Position numbers and translations under genes: made by a program | Notes under the pieces: generated by a model | The model's database searches: none | Seen by the model: only the letters and a program-made list of their open reading frames with translations | What the model was told of the DNA's origin: nothing | Shown: positions 6,780 to 15,216 of the stretch, piece by piece | How the letters are laid out: each line of letters opens with the position of its first letter | Numbering within the stretch: the first letter of the stretch is position 1 | Assembly (NCBI RefSeq): GCF_001005085.2 | Contig: NZ_LBMU02000079.1 | Coordinates: 1-64,000 of the forward strand | DNA from: Streptomyces humi | GTDB lineage: Bacteria; Actinomycetota; Actinomycetes; Streptomycetales; Streptomycetaceae | DNA length: 64,000 nucleotides | Direction of reading: 5' to 3'

Positions 6780-8075
6780 ATGCTCGCCGTCCTCGGCTTC
6801 GCCACCCTGGGCAGCTTCATGCTGCTCGTGATGCGCAAGTACCTTTCCGCCTTCACCGCCATCATGCTCACCCCGATCGCCGCCGCCCTCGTCGCGGGCA
6901 AGGGCGGCAAGCTCGGCGACATGATCATGAACGGTCTCGAGACCGTTGCGCCCACCGCCGCCCTGCTGCTGTTCGCCGTCCTCTACTTCGGCCTCATGAT
7001 GGAGGTCAAGCTCTTCGAACCGGTCTGCCAGACCATCGTCCGCGCCTCGAAGGGCGACCCGGTCCGCATCGTCGTCGGCACGGCCGTCCTCGCGCTCTGT
7101 GTCGCGCTGGACGGTGACGGCACCACCAGTTACATGATCGTGTGTTCGGCGTTCCTGCCCGTCTACCGGCGCCTGGGCATGAACCCGCTGATCCTCGCCA
7201 CCCTGGCCGCGATGGCGCTCGGCACCATCTCCGGCACGACCCCCTGGGGCGGCGCCTCCACCCGGGGCATCAGCGTCCTGCACCTGAACGCCACCGACTA
7301 CTTCGTGCACATGATCGGCCCGATGGCACTCACCAGCCTCGCCATCATCGCCGTCGCCTACTGGCTCGGTCTGCGCGAGCGCCAGAAGATCGACGGCGAG
7401 AAGCTGGCCGCCTACAAGCTCGACATCGCCTCGGGCGAGGCCTTCGAACCGGTGCGGGTGGACTGGCGCATGTGGTTCAACGCCGGCCTGACCGTGCTCC
7501 TGCTGGTGCTGCTCGTCCTGGAGGTCGCCGACCTGCTGGTGCTCTTCATGGTCGCCTTCGTGATCGCCCTGCTGGTCAACATCCGCAGCATCGGCGACCA
7601 GCAGGAACTCATCAAACGGCAGGCGTCCAACGCGGTCCCGGTAATGATCCTCGTCCTCGCGGCGGGCGTCTTCACCGGCATCATGACCGACTCCGGGATG
7701 ATCAAGGCCATGGCGAACGCGGCCCTCTCGGTGGTCCCCGACTCGATGGGCAGTCTGATCCCGCTGTTCACCGCTGTGCTCGCCCTCCCGCTCGGCTTCT
7801 TCATGTCCAACGACGGCTACTGGTTCGGTGTCATCCCCGTACTCGCCGAGTCCGCAGCGCACTACGGCGTCGACGCCAACGAGATCGCCCGCGCCGGCGC
7901 CATCGGTCAGATCCTGCACATGATGGGCCCGACCAGCGCACCCCTGTGGGTCCTGCTCGGGCTCGTCCGCACCGAACTCGGCGAGTTCCAGAAGCACGCC
8001 CTGCGCTGGGGCGTCCCGGTGTCCTTCGCGTACATAGGCTTCGCCCTGCTCACCGGGGCGATGACCATCGGCTGA
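6780..8075 (+). CDS. CitMHS-family citrate/organic acid:H+ (metal) symporter
   Basis: 431 residues, highly hydrophobic with about 11-12 membrane helices. Family hallmarks are visible: LDGDGTTSYMIVCSAFLPVY near residue 104, GTISGTTPWGGASTR near 148, and LPLGFFMSNDGYWFG near 338. CitMHS proteins import citrate complexed with divalent metal. In this context the carrier more likely serves the carboxylate degraded by the neighbouring operon. Ribosome site AAGGAG five bases before ATG. Divergent from the GntR regulator and presumably controlled by it. Followed by a strong hairpin. Confidence 0.9.
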   Translation: MLAVLGFATLGSFMLLVMRKYLSAFTAIMLTPIAAALVAGKGGKLGDMIMNGLETVAPTAALLLFAVLYFGLMMEVKLFEPVCQTIVRASKGDPVRIVVGTAVLALCVALDGDGTTSYMIVCSAFLPVYRRLGMNPLILATLAAMALGTISGTTPWGGASTRGISVLHLNATDYFVHMIGPMALTSLAIIAVAYWLGLRERQKIDGEKLAAYKLDIASGEAFEPVRVDWRMWFNAGLTVLLLVLLVLEVADLLVLFMVAFVIALLVNIRSIGDQQELIKRQASNAVPVMILVLAAGVFTGIMTDSGMIKAMANAALSVVPDSMGSLIPLFTAVLALPLGFFMSNDGYWFGVIPVLAESAAHYGVDANEIARAGAIGQILHMMGPTSAPLWVLLGLVRTELGEFQKHALRWGVPVSFAYIGFALLTGAMTIG

Positions 8076-8083
8076 GCCGCCGC

Positions 8084-8128
8084 CCACCCGCGTCGCTTCC
8101 CGGGACCGGCGGGGAGCGGAGCGGGTGG
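8084..8128. terminator. Bidirectional hairpin terminator
   Basis: Arms 8084-8101 and 8111-8128 pair over 16 of 18 positions (CCACCCGC with GCGGGTGG, then CGCTTCCC with GGGGAGCG, one GU pair and one GT/GA mismatch) around a 9-nt loop. It lies between the convergent carrier and Tat-exported protein genes. Confidence 0.7.
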
Positions 8129-8200
8129 ACGGGCTCCGGGAGGCAGGGAATGCGGCGGGTACGCCGTGGCCCGTCCTCCGCTGTCGGGCGTGAGCCGTCG

Positions 8201-8821
8201 TCAGCGCCGTGGCGGGTTCCCGTAGCGGGGCAGGAACTCGATTTCCCTGCGGTTCACCGTCAGCGGCACGTGCCAACGGCCGGTGGCGCAGTGGGTCCTG
8301 CCCAGCCCGTTGCCGATGAAGAAGTACCCGAAGCAGTTCTGGCACGCGCGCCAGCCGGCCTGGTGCCGGTACCTGGGGTTGAAGTCCCGGGACGTCTCCA
8401 CGCGGTACGTCTCGGGCGACGGGGTGTGGCCCCGCGGGTTGTTGGGACACAGCGTGGGCCCGCCGGCGTCCCAGTACGCCGCCTTGCAGGTCCGGCACCA
8501 CTTCATGTCGAGGTTGCCGTTGGTCCTGCGGTCGTGGCTGTAGTCACCGCCCTGGTCGACGAACCAGTACACACCGCTGCCGTCGACGTAGTGGCTGTGG
8601 TCCCACCAGTGCGACACCGGACAGTGGCCGTTGTCCCCCGCGCCCGGGCGCCACAAGCCCTGGCAGCGTCGGCACCAGCGGAACGCCGCGTTCGTCCCGG
8701 CGAAGGCGTTCGCCGCGCCGCCCAGCACCGCACCGGACGCCAGTGCCAGCACACCCCCGAGCAGAACGCGCCTGCGGACCGCGCCATCGGCGTCCGCATT
8801 CCTGTTCGACTCACCGCTCAT
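8201..8821 (-). CDS. Tat-exported protein with three CxxC repeats
   Basis: 206 residues. The N terminus has a twin-arginine signal (RRRVLLGG, residues 16-23), then a hydrophobic stretch and an AFAGT cleavage region. Three repeats follow, each CxxC plus a further Cys 12-14 residues on: C50/C53/C67, C109/C112/C125, C160/C163/C178, with histidines shortly after (H71, H132, H184). This looks like three small metal-binding or disulfide-stabilised modules, and Tat export would suit a protein folded around metal before export. Similar actinobacterial secreted proteins exist, but I know no function. Ribosome site GGGAGGAAG. Lies 221 bp downstream of the AraC gene on the same strand. Confidence 0.75.
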   Translation of the reverse strand: MSGESNRNADADGAVRRRVLLGGVLALASGAVLGGAANAFAGTNAAFRWCRRCQGLWRPGAGDNGHCPVSHWWDHSHYVDGSGVYWFVDQGGDYSHDRRTNGNLDMKWCRTCKAAYWDAGGPTLCPNNPRGHTPSPETYRVETSRDFNPRYRHQAGWRACQNCFGYFFIGNGLGRTHCATGRWHVPLTVNRREIEFLPRYGNPPRR

Positions 8822-9042
8822 TTTCTTCCTCCCCCGGCCGGCGGATATCGGTTAGCGGCCGAAACGGCTCGGCCGCGGTACCGCCGTTTCCCGATGATTC
8901 AGCAGAGCCCTGCCGGCCACCAGCCCTGCCACCTGGGCGGGAGCGGGAAATACGGAGAACTTCGTAGGGCCGGGTCCTCCATGAGAAAGGGCGCGATGAC
9001 GTCAGACGGAAACGCGCCCCGCCGGTGCGGCGGAATGCGGGA

Positions 9043-9993
9043 TCACCGAACCGGAAACGCGTCTTCCCGCTCTGCTGGAGCGGGCGTCCGGCCGCTCTGG
9101 TGGGTGTGCCGGAACGCGCCGGGGGTGACGCCCGTGTGGCGGGTGAAGAACTTGCCGAAGTTGGTGGGTTCGGCGAAGCCGAGGCGGCGGGCGACGGTCG
9201 CCACCGGTTCGCCGGTGTGGGCGAGCAGGCGCTGGGCCTCCAGGGCGACGCGACCGTCGATGACGTGCTTGACGGGCTGCCCGGTGGCGGCCGTGCACGC
9301 GCGCGTGAGGGTCTTGACGGTGTAGCCGAGACGGCGGGCGTAGTCGGCGGCGCGGCGGGTGGTGGCGTAGGAGCGTTCCAGCTCGGCGCGGAAGCGCGCG
9401 TAGACCTCGCCGCCCGCCTGCGGGTCGCCGCCGCCGTCCGGGTGGGGCAGCCGACGGACCTCCAACAGCACGGTGGCCAGCAGGAGTTGCAGGATCTCCG
9501 CGGACACGGCGGGCTCCGGACGGTCGTACTCCGCCCGCAACTGACCCAGCAGGGTGGAGAGTACGGCGTACTCGGGCCCGGCGCCCAACTGCCAGCATCC
9601 GGCGCCGTACCACTCCTTGACCCAGCGGTCGGCGCCGCTGGTGTGGGACGGGAACGCGGACGTGAACAGCAGATGCGTGCCGGCCGTGGTGCCCGGCCGC
9701 ACGAAGCTCTGCACCTGACCGGGGCGGACCCACAGCAGTGTGCCGGGCCGGCAGGGGTGGGTCACGAAGTCGACGGCGTGCTCGCCACTGCCCCCGGTGA
9801 CCAGCGTGAGCGTGTGGAAGTCGACCCGGTGCACCAGGTCGGGCCGCCGGCCCACCTCCCGACGGCGGCGGCGCAGGGTCGCCAGGTCGATGATCTCGAA
9901 GCCGGGGACGTGCTCCCGTGGCGGGTTGAAGCCGAGCCGGAGAATGCCCTCCCCCGGGGACGCGGCAGTGCCGTCCTGGCCCGCGGAACTCAT
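9043..9993 (-). CDS. AraC family transcriptional regulator
   Basis: 316 residues from ATG 9993, which has GGAG seven bases upstream. A GTG at 10020 would add nine residues. The N-terminal cupin-like sensor half (about 30-160) contains HTLTLVTGGSGEH and PGTLLWVRPGQVQSF. The C-terminal double helix-turn-helix (about 220-300) contains YARRLGYTVKTLTRAC and VARRLGFAEPTNFGKFF followed by GVTPGAFR, the classical AraC signature. The effector is unknown. The Tat-exported protein downstream could be a target, but nothing in the sequence proves it. Divergent from the DUF3566 gene. Confidence 0.9.
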   Translation of the reverse strand: MSSAGQDGTAASPGEGILRLGFNPPREHVPGFEIIDLATLRRRRREVGRRPDLVHRVDFHTLTLVTGGSGEHAVDFVTHPCRPGTLLWVRPGQVQSFVRPGTTAGTHLLFTSAFPSHTSGADRWVKEWYGAGCWQLGAGPEYAVLSTLLGQLRAEYDRPEPAVSAEILQLLLATVLLEVRRLPHPDGGGDPQAGGEVYARFRAELERSYATTRRAADYARRLGYTVKTLTRACTAATGQPVKHVIDGRVALEAQRLLAHTGEPVATVARRLGFAEPTNFGKFFTRHTGVTPGAFRHTHQSGRTPAPAEREDAFPVR

Positions 9994-10189
9994 CACGATC
10001 TCCGAATGTCGCCGACTCACCGTCCCCCGGTTTCAGCGTATCCCGCCCGCCTGCGGTTTCCCGGTGAGAGCGGAGGCCGCCAGGGCTGCACAGAGCCCCC
10101 CGCACCCGTTCACGCACGGTGATCGTCGGGGATGCGCGGCGGCACGGCTGGACCTAACGTCGCAGGTGTGGACCAGCCAGGGAGTGCAC

Positions 10190-10756
10190 ATGAGCCGAAT
10201 CAAGCGCAGCAGTACGGGTAAGCCGGTGCCGCGGACCGCGTCCCGCACCGGGACGGCACCCACCGCGCCCACCGCGCCCACCCCCACGGGACCCGGCCCC
10301 GCAGCGCCGCCGTCGGCGCCGGCCCGGGACCGCCCTCTCCCCCACGCTCCTCCGCAGCCGCCCACCCGGATACGCATCACCGGGACCAACCCCTGGTCGG
10401 TGACGGTGATGAGTTCGCTCTTCCTCGGCGGGCTGGGGGTGTGCGTCCTCGGCGCCATGCTCGGCACGTCGGTGGTCCTGGCCGTCGTGGCCCCGGGCGC
10501 CTGGCCGACGCCCTCGGACACGCTGTTCATCGCGACCGGGGTGGTCACGCTGGAGGTGGTCCTGGGCACCGTCATGGCCTGTCTGTGCAGCTTCATGTAC
10601 AACTACACCGCACGCTTCAGCGGCGGTGTCGAGGTGGCCGTGTCCGACGACCTCGGTGATGCGACACCGGCCGCCCAGGCCCTCCGCGTCATGACACGAC
10701 TGCGTGCCCGTCTGCGGTCGTCGGACGCCACGGTTCGCCGACCGGACGGAGAGTGA
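10190..10756 (+). CDS. DUF3566-like two-helix membrane protein
   Basis: 188 residues. A long Pro/Ala/Thr-rich cytoplasmic leader (residues 1-60, with several APT repeats) precedes IRITGTNPWSVTVMSSLF, a first membrane helix, a short external loop, a second helix and then MYNYTARFSGGVEVAVSDD. The PWSV start and the YN...GG.EV end match the DUF3566 pattern known from the actinobacterial gyrase-linked membrane protein. I chose ATG 10190, which has GGAG 5-6 bases ahead. The open frame continues upstream but with shadow composition. Function unknown. Confidence 0.75.
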   Translation: MSRIKRSSTGKPVPRTASRTGTAPTAPTAPTPTGPGPAAPPSAPARDRPLPHAPPQPPTRIRITGTNPWSVTVMSSLFLGGLGVCVLGAMLGTSVVLAVVAPGAWPTPSDTLFIATGVVTLEVVLGTVMACLCSFMYNYTARFSGGVEVAVSDDLGDATPAAQALRVMTRLRARLRSSDATVRRPDGE

Positions 10757-10810
10757 GTCCCGCCGGCCGGACAGAGCATGAGTCCCGCCGGCCGGACAGG
10801 GCGTGAGTCG
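10753..10810. repeat. 25-bp direct repeat at 3' end of DUF3566 gene
   Basis: Two near-identical 25-bp units, each beginning TGAGTCCCGCCGGCCGGACA, and a partial third beginning TGAGTCGCG. The first unit contains the stop codon of the upstream gene. Probably a slippage or recombination product. Confidence 0.6.
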
Positions 10811-10826
10811 CGTCCCGCGGACCCGT

Positions 10827-10868
10827 GCTCCGGTGGCCCGGAGGGGCTCGCCTCCGGGCCACCGGAGC
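10827..10868. terminator. Perfect 18-bp hairpin terminator
   Basis: Arms 10827-10844 (GCTCCGGTGGCCCGGAGG) and 10851-10868 are exact reverse complements with a 6-nt loop. It lies between the convergent DUF3566 and hydrolase genes, so it most likely stops transcription from both sides. Confidence 0.8.
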
Positions 10869-10874
10869 CCGCGG

Positions 10875-12521
10875 TCAGCGGACTCGGATGAACAGCACGT
10901 CGTAGCCGCTGTTCGTGCTGCGGGTCTTGACGTAGACACCGTCCGAACCGCCGTTGGGATTGCTGGTGTTGCCCTCGACGGTCGTGAAGCTGGAGCCGCC
11001 GCTCACCGTCCGCACGATGCCTATGTGCTCGTGACCGCCGGTGTAGTCGTTGCCGCCGTTCCAGTCGAAGGCCACGATGTCGCCCGGCTGCGGGTCCGTC
11101 GTCACCGAGAGGTGGTAGTTGCCGGCCCGTGCCTGCTTGACCCAGCCCGAGACGTAGGTGTTGCGGTAGGAGCTCGCGCCGGTCTGCTTGGCCACCCAGC
11201 TCACGAAGGTCGCGCACCAGGCGTAGTTGCTGGTGGACAGCGACAGGCCGACGGCCGATCCGTAGCTGTTCGCCCGCGCGCTGCCCTCGACCGTGCCGAC
11301 CTCGGCCGCGGCCACGTCCAGGATCTTGCCGTACCCGCCGCCGGGCGCGGGCGAGGACGGCGGGGTGACCGCGCCGTACAGGGCGGCCTTGGTGTTCGTC
11401 CCGACCTGGCCGTCGACCGACAGGCCCTTCTCGGCCTGGAAGTCGCGGACGGCGCTCTCGGTCAGCGGTCCGAAGTCGCCGTCGACGGCGAGGTCCGCTC
11501 CGTGGTGGTTGAGCAGGCTCTGCAACTCGGTGACGCAGCCGCTCTTCTGGCCCTTCACGATGTTGCCGGGGCACGAGGCGGAGTTCAGGTTGATCGGTGC
11601 CGGTGCGCCGCTGCCGCCACCGGTGCTGATGTTGGAGTTCAGGGCGGCCTTGGTGTTGGGACCGACCTCGCCGTCGACGGAGAGGCCCGCCGCCGACTGG
11701 AACGACTTCACGGCCGCCAGGGTGGCGGGGCCGAACTGACCGTCCACGTCGAGGTGCTGGCCCTTGCCGTTGAGCAGCGCCTGTAGCGTGGCGACGCAGC
11801 CGCCGCTCTCCCCCTCCACGATGTTCGCCGGGCAGGACGCCGACCGCAGGTCCAGGGCGGTGGACGGCGACTCGTCGGTGTCGTAGAGCTCACGCTTGGT
11901 GTTCGTGCCCACCTGGCCGTCGACGGAAAGGCCGTGCGTGGACTGGAAGTTGCGGACCGCGCTGTCCGTCGCCGAGCCGAAGTCGCCGTCCACGTCGATC
12001 GAGTAGCCGAAGTGCCGCAGCAGCCGCTGTAGTTCGGTGACGCAGCCGCCCTTGTCACCCTGGACGATGTTGGCCGGGCACGACGAGGAGTTGAGGTTGA
12101 CGGGCGACGGTGCCGATCCGCCGGTGGCGTACAGCTTGGCCTTGGTCTGGGGGCCCACCCGTCCGTCCACGGCGATCGCGGTGGAGGCCTGGTACTGGCG
12201 TACCGCGTAGAGCGTGTTCGCCCCGAAGCTGCCGTCCACCGTCAGACCGGCGCCATGGGCGTTGAGCAGGTTCTGCAACTCCGTGACGCAGCCGCTGACC
12301 TGGCCCTGCAAGATCTCGTCGGGGCAGGACGCGGAGGTCAGCCTGATCGCCGCGGGGGCCGCCGACGCGGGGGCGGCACCGAGCAGGGTGCCCGCCGAGA
12401 GGAGCGCCGTCGTCGCGGCGAAGACGCCGGCTCTGACTCTCCAGCCCGGTCTCGCGGTCATGGTCCCCCGCTTCGCTGCGGGTGTCCTGCCGGCTCGGAC
12501 GTGCAACGTACCCTTGTTCAT
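10875..12521 (-). CDS. Secreted cell-wall hydrolase: four peptidoglycan-binding repeats plus CHAP domain
   Basis: 548 residues. A Sec-type signal peptide (VFAATTALLSAGTLLGAAPASAAPA) follows a basic leader. Four peptidoglycan-binding repeats of about 80-95 residues follow, each starting with SASCP or SSSCP, then GCV..LQ.LL and VDG.FG...AV..FQ, and ending V(G/D)G.VG..TK. The C-terminal third is a CHAP amidase/peptidase domain with the catalytic cysteine in YAWCATFVSWVAKQTG and histidine in GGHEHIGIVRTV. I start at ATG 12521, which has AAGGAG. An internal ATG at 12461 would give a shorter leader. Each repeat has two cysteines that could form a disulfide outside the cell. Confidence 0.85.
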   Translation of the reverse strand: MNKGTLHVRAGRTPAAKRGTMTARPGWRVRAGVFAATTALLSAGTLLGAAPASAAPAAIRLTSASCPDEILQGQVSGCVTELQNLLNAHGAGLTVDGSFGANTLYAVRQYQASTAIAVDGRVGPQTKAKLYATGGSAPSPVNLNSSSCPANIVQGDKGGCVTELQRLLRHFGYSIDVDGDFGSATDSAVRNFQSTHGLSVDGQVGTNTKRELYDTDESPSTALDLRSASCPANIVEGESGGCVATLQALLNGKGQHLDVDGQFGPATLAAVKSFQSAAGLSVDGEVGPNTKAALNSNISTGGGSGAPAPINLNSASCPGNIVKGQKSGCVTELQSLLNHHGADLAVDGDFGPLTESAVRDFQAEKGLSVDGQVGTNTKAALYGAVTPPSSPAPGGGYGKILDVAAAEVGTVEGSARANSYGSAVGLSLSTSNYAWCATFVSWVAKQTGASSYRNTYVSGWVKQARAGNYHLSVTTDPQPGDIVAFDWNGGNDYTGGHEHIGIVRTVSGGSSFTTVEGNTSNPNGGSDGVYVKTRSTNSGYDVLFIRVR

Positions 12522-12928
12522 CACTGGGCGTCTCCTTGGTGGTCCGCGGTCTTCGGCGTGCTGCCGGGGCGCTCTGGAACGAGCGGCGCAGACGCTATCG
12601 ACGGCGGTGCCGTCCGAGGAGGAGTTCCGCCGGGCGCGGGAGACTGGGACGCCGTCGCCGCGGCCACCAGGGACGATCCGCCCGCTTTGGGACGCACTTG
12701 GGACGCCGGGCCGGCGGTGACACGGCACGCGGGCGCGGCAGCGCGGCCGACAGGGCGGACTGCGCACCGGCGGCGCTCTCCTGATGACCCGCCTCAGTGC
12801 CGGCCCGGGCAGGGGTGAACGCCGCGGCCACGGGCGGCAGTCGGGTGGGCCGGTGTGGTGTCCCGTGCCCTACGACGCCGTCGGCGCCCTCTCCCCTACG
12901 GGGGCCGCGTCCCCGCTGGGCCGCCCGT
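12522..12928. other. Gene-free interval upstream of the CHAP hydrolase
   Basis: 407 bp without a convincing gene. It contains three copies of (C/T)TGGGACGC, at 12644-12652, 12687-12695 and 12698-12706. The last two are 11 bp apart, one helical turn, which would suit a regulator binding site upstream of the hydrolase. The rest is GC-rich sequence without recognisable features. Confidence 0.4.
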
Positions 12929-13249
12929 TCAGCAGGCCTGTCCCGGGAGGTGGCCGCCGGCGGCGGGCCGTTCGTGTTCGGTGCGAGCGGTCTCCAGCAG
13001 GGCCCGCCAGGACGTCACCGTCGGCCGGCGGCGCAGCAGACCGCGTCGGGCACGCTCGGTCATCCCGCCCCAGATTCCGTGCTCGACACGGTGGTCGAGG
13101 GCGTACGCGAGGCACTCGGTGCGCACGGGACACCCCGTGCAGACGGCCTTCGCCCGGTTCTGCGCGGCCCCTTCGACGAACAACTCCTCAGGGTCGGCGG
13201 TACGGCACTTCGCCCGCGCCTGCCATTCCTCGCCAGAACTGATCGCCAT
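12929..13249 (-). CDS. WhiB-family iron-sulfur regulator
   Basis: 106 residues. Four cysteines expected to hold a [4Fe-4S] cluster: C15 in RAKCR, then C37 and C40 in VCTGCPVRTEC with C46. The G(I/V)WGG turn follows in HGIWGGMTERARRGLLRRRP, and a basic tail reads TSWRALLETAR. This arrangement is closest to the WhiB1/WblE type as I remember it. I start at ATG 13249, which has GGGAGGGG upstream, rather than the upstream in-frame ATG whose added 27 residues have no WhiB character. WhiB proteins work with sigma factors and respond to redox or NO. Confidence 0.9.
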   Translation of the reverse strand: MAISSGEEWQARAKCRTADPEELFVEGAAQNRAKAVCTGCPVRTECLAYALDHRVEHGIWGGMTERARRGLLRRRPTVTSWRALLETARTEHERPAAGGHLPGQAC

Positions 13250-13427
13250 GGTCCGGTCCCCTCCCGTTCCTCTGCCGTCCGCCCTCGAACAGCGGCGATC
13301 CAGCGACCGTACGCCTCTCAGGCACCCCACAGGATTCTCCGTCCGACAGCAATCCGATCGGGTGACGGCTCCGTTGACAGCGGCGAACGAAGCGGTACGC
13401 GTGGCGGAGGTGCCGGGCCGGGCGGTG

Positions 13428-14216
13428 TCAGCGGATGCGGGCCACTCCCGCGTAGATGCCGCTGCCCTCCGGTTCGGTGTCCGGGGCGGAGGCGAACCAC
13501 TCCGTCGCCGTCACCAGGCCGGGCTCCACGAGGCTCATGCCGTCGAAGAACCGCGCCACTTCCGGGCGGGTGCGGAAGGCGAGCCGGATGCCGCCCTTCG
13601 CGTACTCGGCGACGACCCGTTCGACGAGTTCCGGGTAGAGGTCGGACGCGGCGTGCGACAGGATCAGATGGCTGCCCGGCGGCAGGGTGCCGGCCAGCGC
13701 CCGGACGATTCCGTGGGCGTCCTGCTCGTCGGTGATGAAGTGCATCAGCGCGATCAGCGACAGGGCGACGGGCCGGTCGAAGTCCAGGACGTGCCGGGCG
13801 TGTTCGACGATCGCTCGCGGGTCGCGCACGTCGGCCTGGATGTAGTCCGTCGCCCCCTCGGGCCTGCTGATCAGCAAGGCCTCGGCGTGCCGCAGGACTA
13901 TCGGATCGTTGTCGGTGTAGACGACCTTGGCCGACGGTACGACGTTCTGCACGATCTGGTGGAGGTTCGGCTCGGTGGGAATGCCGGTGCCGATGTCCAG
14001 GAACTGGTCGATGCCCTGCGTGGCGAGCCAGGCCGCCGCCCGGTGCATGAACTGACGGTTCTGGCGGGCGGCGTCGCGTGCCTGGGGCGGCAGCTTCTCG
14101 CCGACGGCCTCGTCCACCGGGTAGTTGTCCTTGCCGCCGAGCAGCCAGTCGTAGACCCGGGCGGGGTGCGCCCTGCTGGTGTCGACCGACACGGACGGCT
14201 GTGGGCTGGTCGTCAT
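13428..14216 (-). CDS. SAM-dependent methyltransferase, DUF574 type
   Basis: 262 residues. Begins with the actinobacterial DUF574/Methyltransf_19 pattern ARVYDWLLGGKDNYPVDE, then RQNRQFMHRAAAWLA, the SAM-binding FLDIGTGIPTEPNLHQ and VVYTDNDPIVLRHAEALL. Streptomyces genomes carry many copies, and their substrates are largely unknown. ATG 14216 has GGAG eight bases ahead; the frame is open further upstream, but those codons belong to the DUF4232 region on the other strand. Transcribed toward whiB with 178 bp between them. Confidence 0.88.
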   Translation of the reverse strand: MTTSPQPSVSVDTSRAHPARVYDWLLGGKDNYPVDEAVGEKLPPQARDAARQNRQFMHRAAAWLATQGIDQFLDIGTGIPTEPNLHQIVQNVVPSAKVVYTDNDPIVLRHAEALLISRPEGATDYIQADVRDPRAIVEHARHVLDFDRPVALSLIALMHFITDEQDAHGIVRALAGTLPPGSHLILSHAASDLYPELVERVVAEYAKGGIRLAFRTRPEVARFFDGMSLVEPGLVTATEWFASAPDTEPEGSGIYAGVARIR

Positions 14217-14504
14217 GGCAACTCCGTCGCGCCGGCGAAAGGTACAGACCGAACTTGTGATGATCGTACTCGGGCAGCTCATCTGCCGTACGCAGGGGGC
14301 GACTTGACGAGCCGTCCCGTCCGGCCGTTCCAGGGACATGTCGTTCGTGCAGGTCAGGGTGGGTGCGAACGTTCCAGTGTCCCGTGATCGCGTGGCGGGG
14401 TGGCGGCCGGGACGGATCCCGGCCGATGGTGTGGTCGTCCGACGGCGCGATCCACCTCGACCAGTGGCGCGCTCTCCAGATCTCTCTCGCAGGGGGAATC
14501 CCGC

Positions 14505-15077
14505 ATGTCCGTTCACACCACCACCCGCCGCCGTACGGGTCTTGTCACCGCCACGCTCGCCGCGGCCGCCGCGCTCTCGCTGGCGGCGGGCGGTTCCGGC
14601 CACGCCGCCCCGCGGCCGGCCGTCGCCAAGGCGGTCGCCGAGAAGGCGGCGGCGCCGGTCACGTGCACCGGCGCCAACACCAAGGTGACGGCCCGGACCG
14701 TGACCCGTCCGCTGAACCACCTGCTCCTGACCGTCACCAACACCGGCACCAAGGCCTGCGACCTGTACGGCTACCCGGCCCTTCAGTTCACCGACGCCCA
14801 GGCCGTGCCCCCGGTGATCGACGAGTCGCAGCCGCAGGCCGTCGTCACCCTCGCTCCCGGGAAGTCCGGCTACGCGGGCGTGACCCTCTCCAGCGCCGAC
14901 GGCAGCGGCGAGGGCGGCTACACGGCGAAGACGCTGCGGATCTACTTCCAGAACCGTGACCTCGACTTCCCCGGCACGGGCACCAAGGTCGCGCTGCCGG
15001 CCAAGGGCGTCCACATCGACAGCACCCTGCGCGTCACCTACTGGCAGAGCGACGCGTCCTCCGCCCTCACCTGGTAG
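14505..15077 (+). CDS. Secreted DUF4232 protein
   Basis: 190 residues. A Sec signal peptide with an RRR n-region (residues 1-35, ending GSGHAAP) is followed by a beta-rich domain with CTGANTKVTARTVTRPLNHL and NTGTKACDLYGYPALQF. The two cysteines probably form a disulfide. This matches the DUF4232 family of actinobacterial exported proteins, whose function is unknown. ATG 14505 has AGGGGGA upstream. Divergent from the methyltransferase gene across 288 bp. Confidence 0.8.
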   Translation: MSVHTTTRRRTGLVTATLAAAAALSLAAGGSGHAAPRPAVAKAVAEKAAAPVTCTGANTKVTARTVTRPLNHLLLTVTNTGTKACDLYGYPALQFTDAQAVPPVIDESQPQAVVTLAPGKSGYAGVTLSSADGSGEGGYTAKTLRIYFQNRDLDFPGTGTKVALPAKGVHIDSTLRVTYWQSDASSALTW

Positions 15078-15216
15078 GGCACCCGCGACCCGGCGGCGAC
15101 AACGCCGTCGGACGGCCCGGGCGCGGAGCGTGGTGTCGAAGGAGTGTTCCGGAAGGGCTTCACGGGACACTTGTGGGAAGGAGACGGTGGGCGAGCAGGG
15201 CGGGGAGGCGAGTGTG

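Noticed and set aside
12929..13330. Upstream start (13330) for the WhiB protein
   Set aside because: The extra 27 residues lack WhiB features, and the ATG at 13249 has a good GGGAGGGG site.
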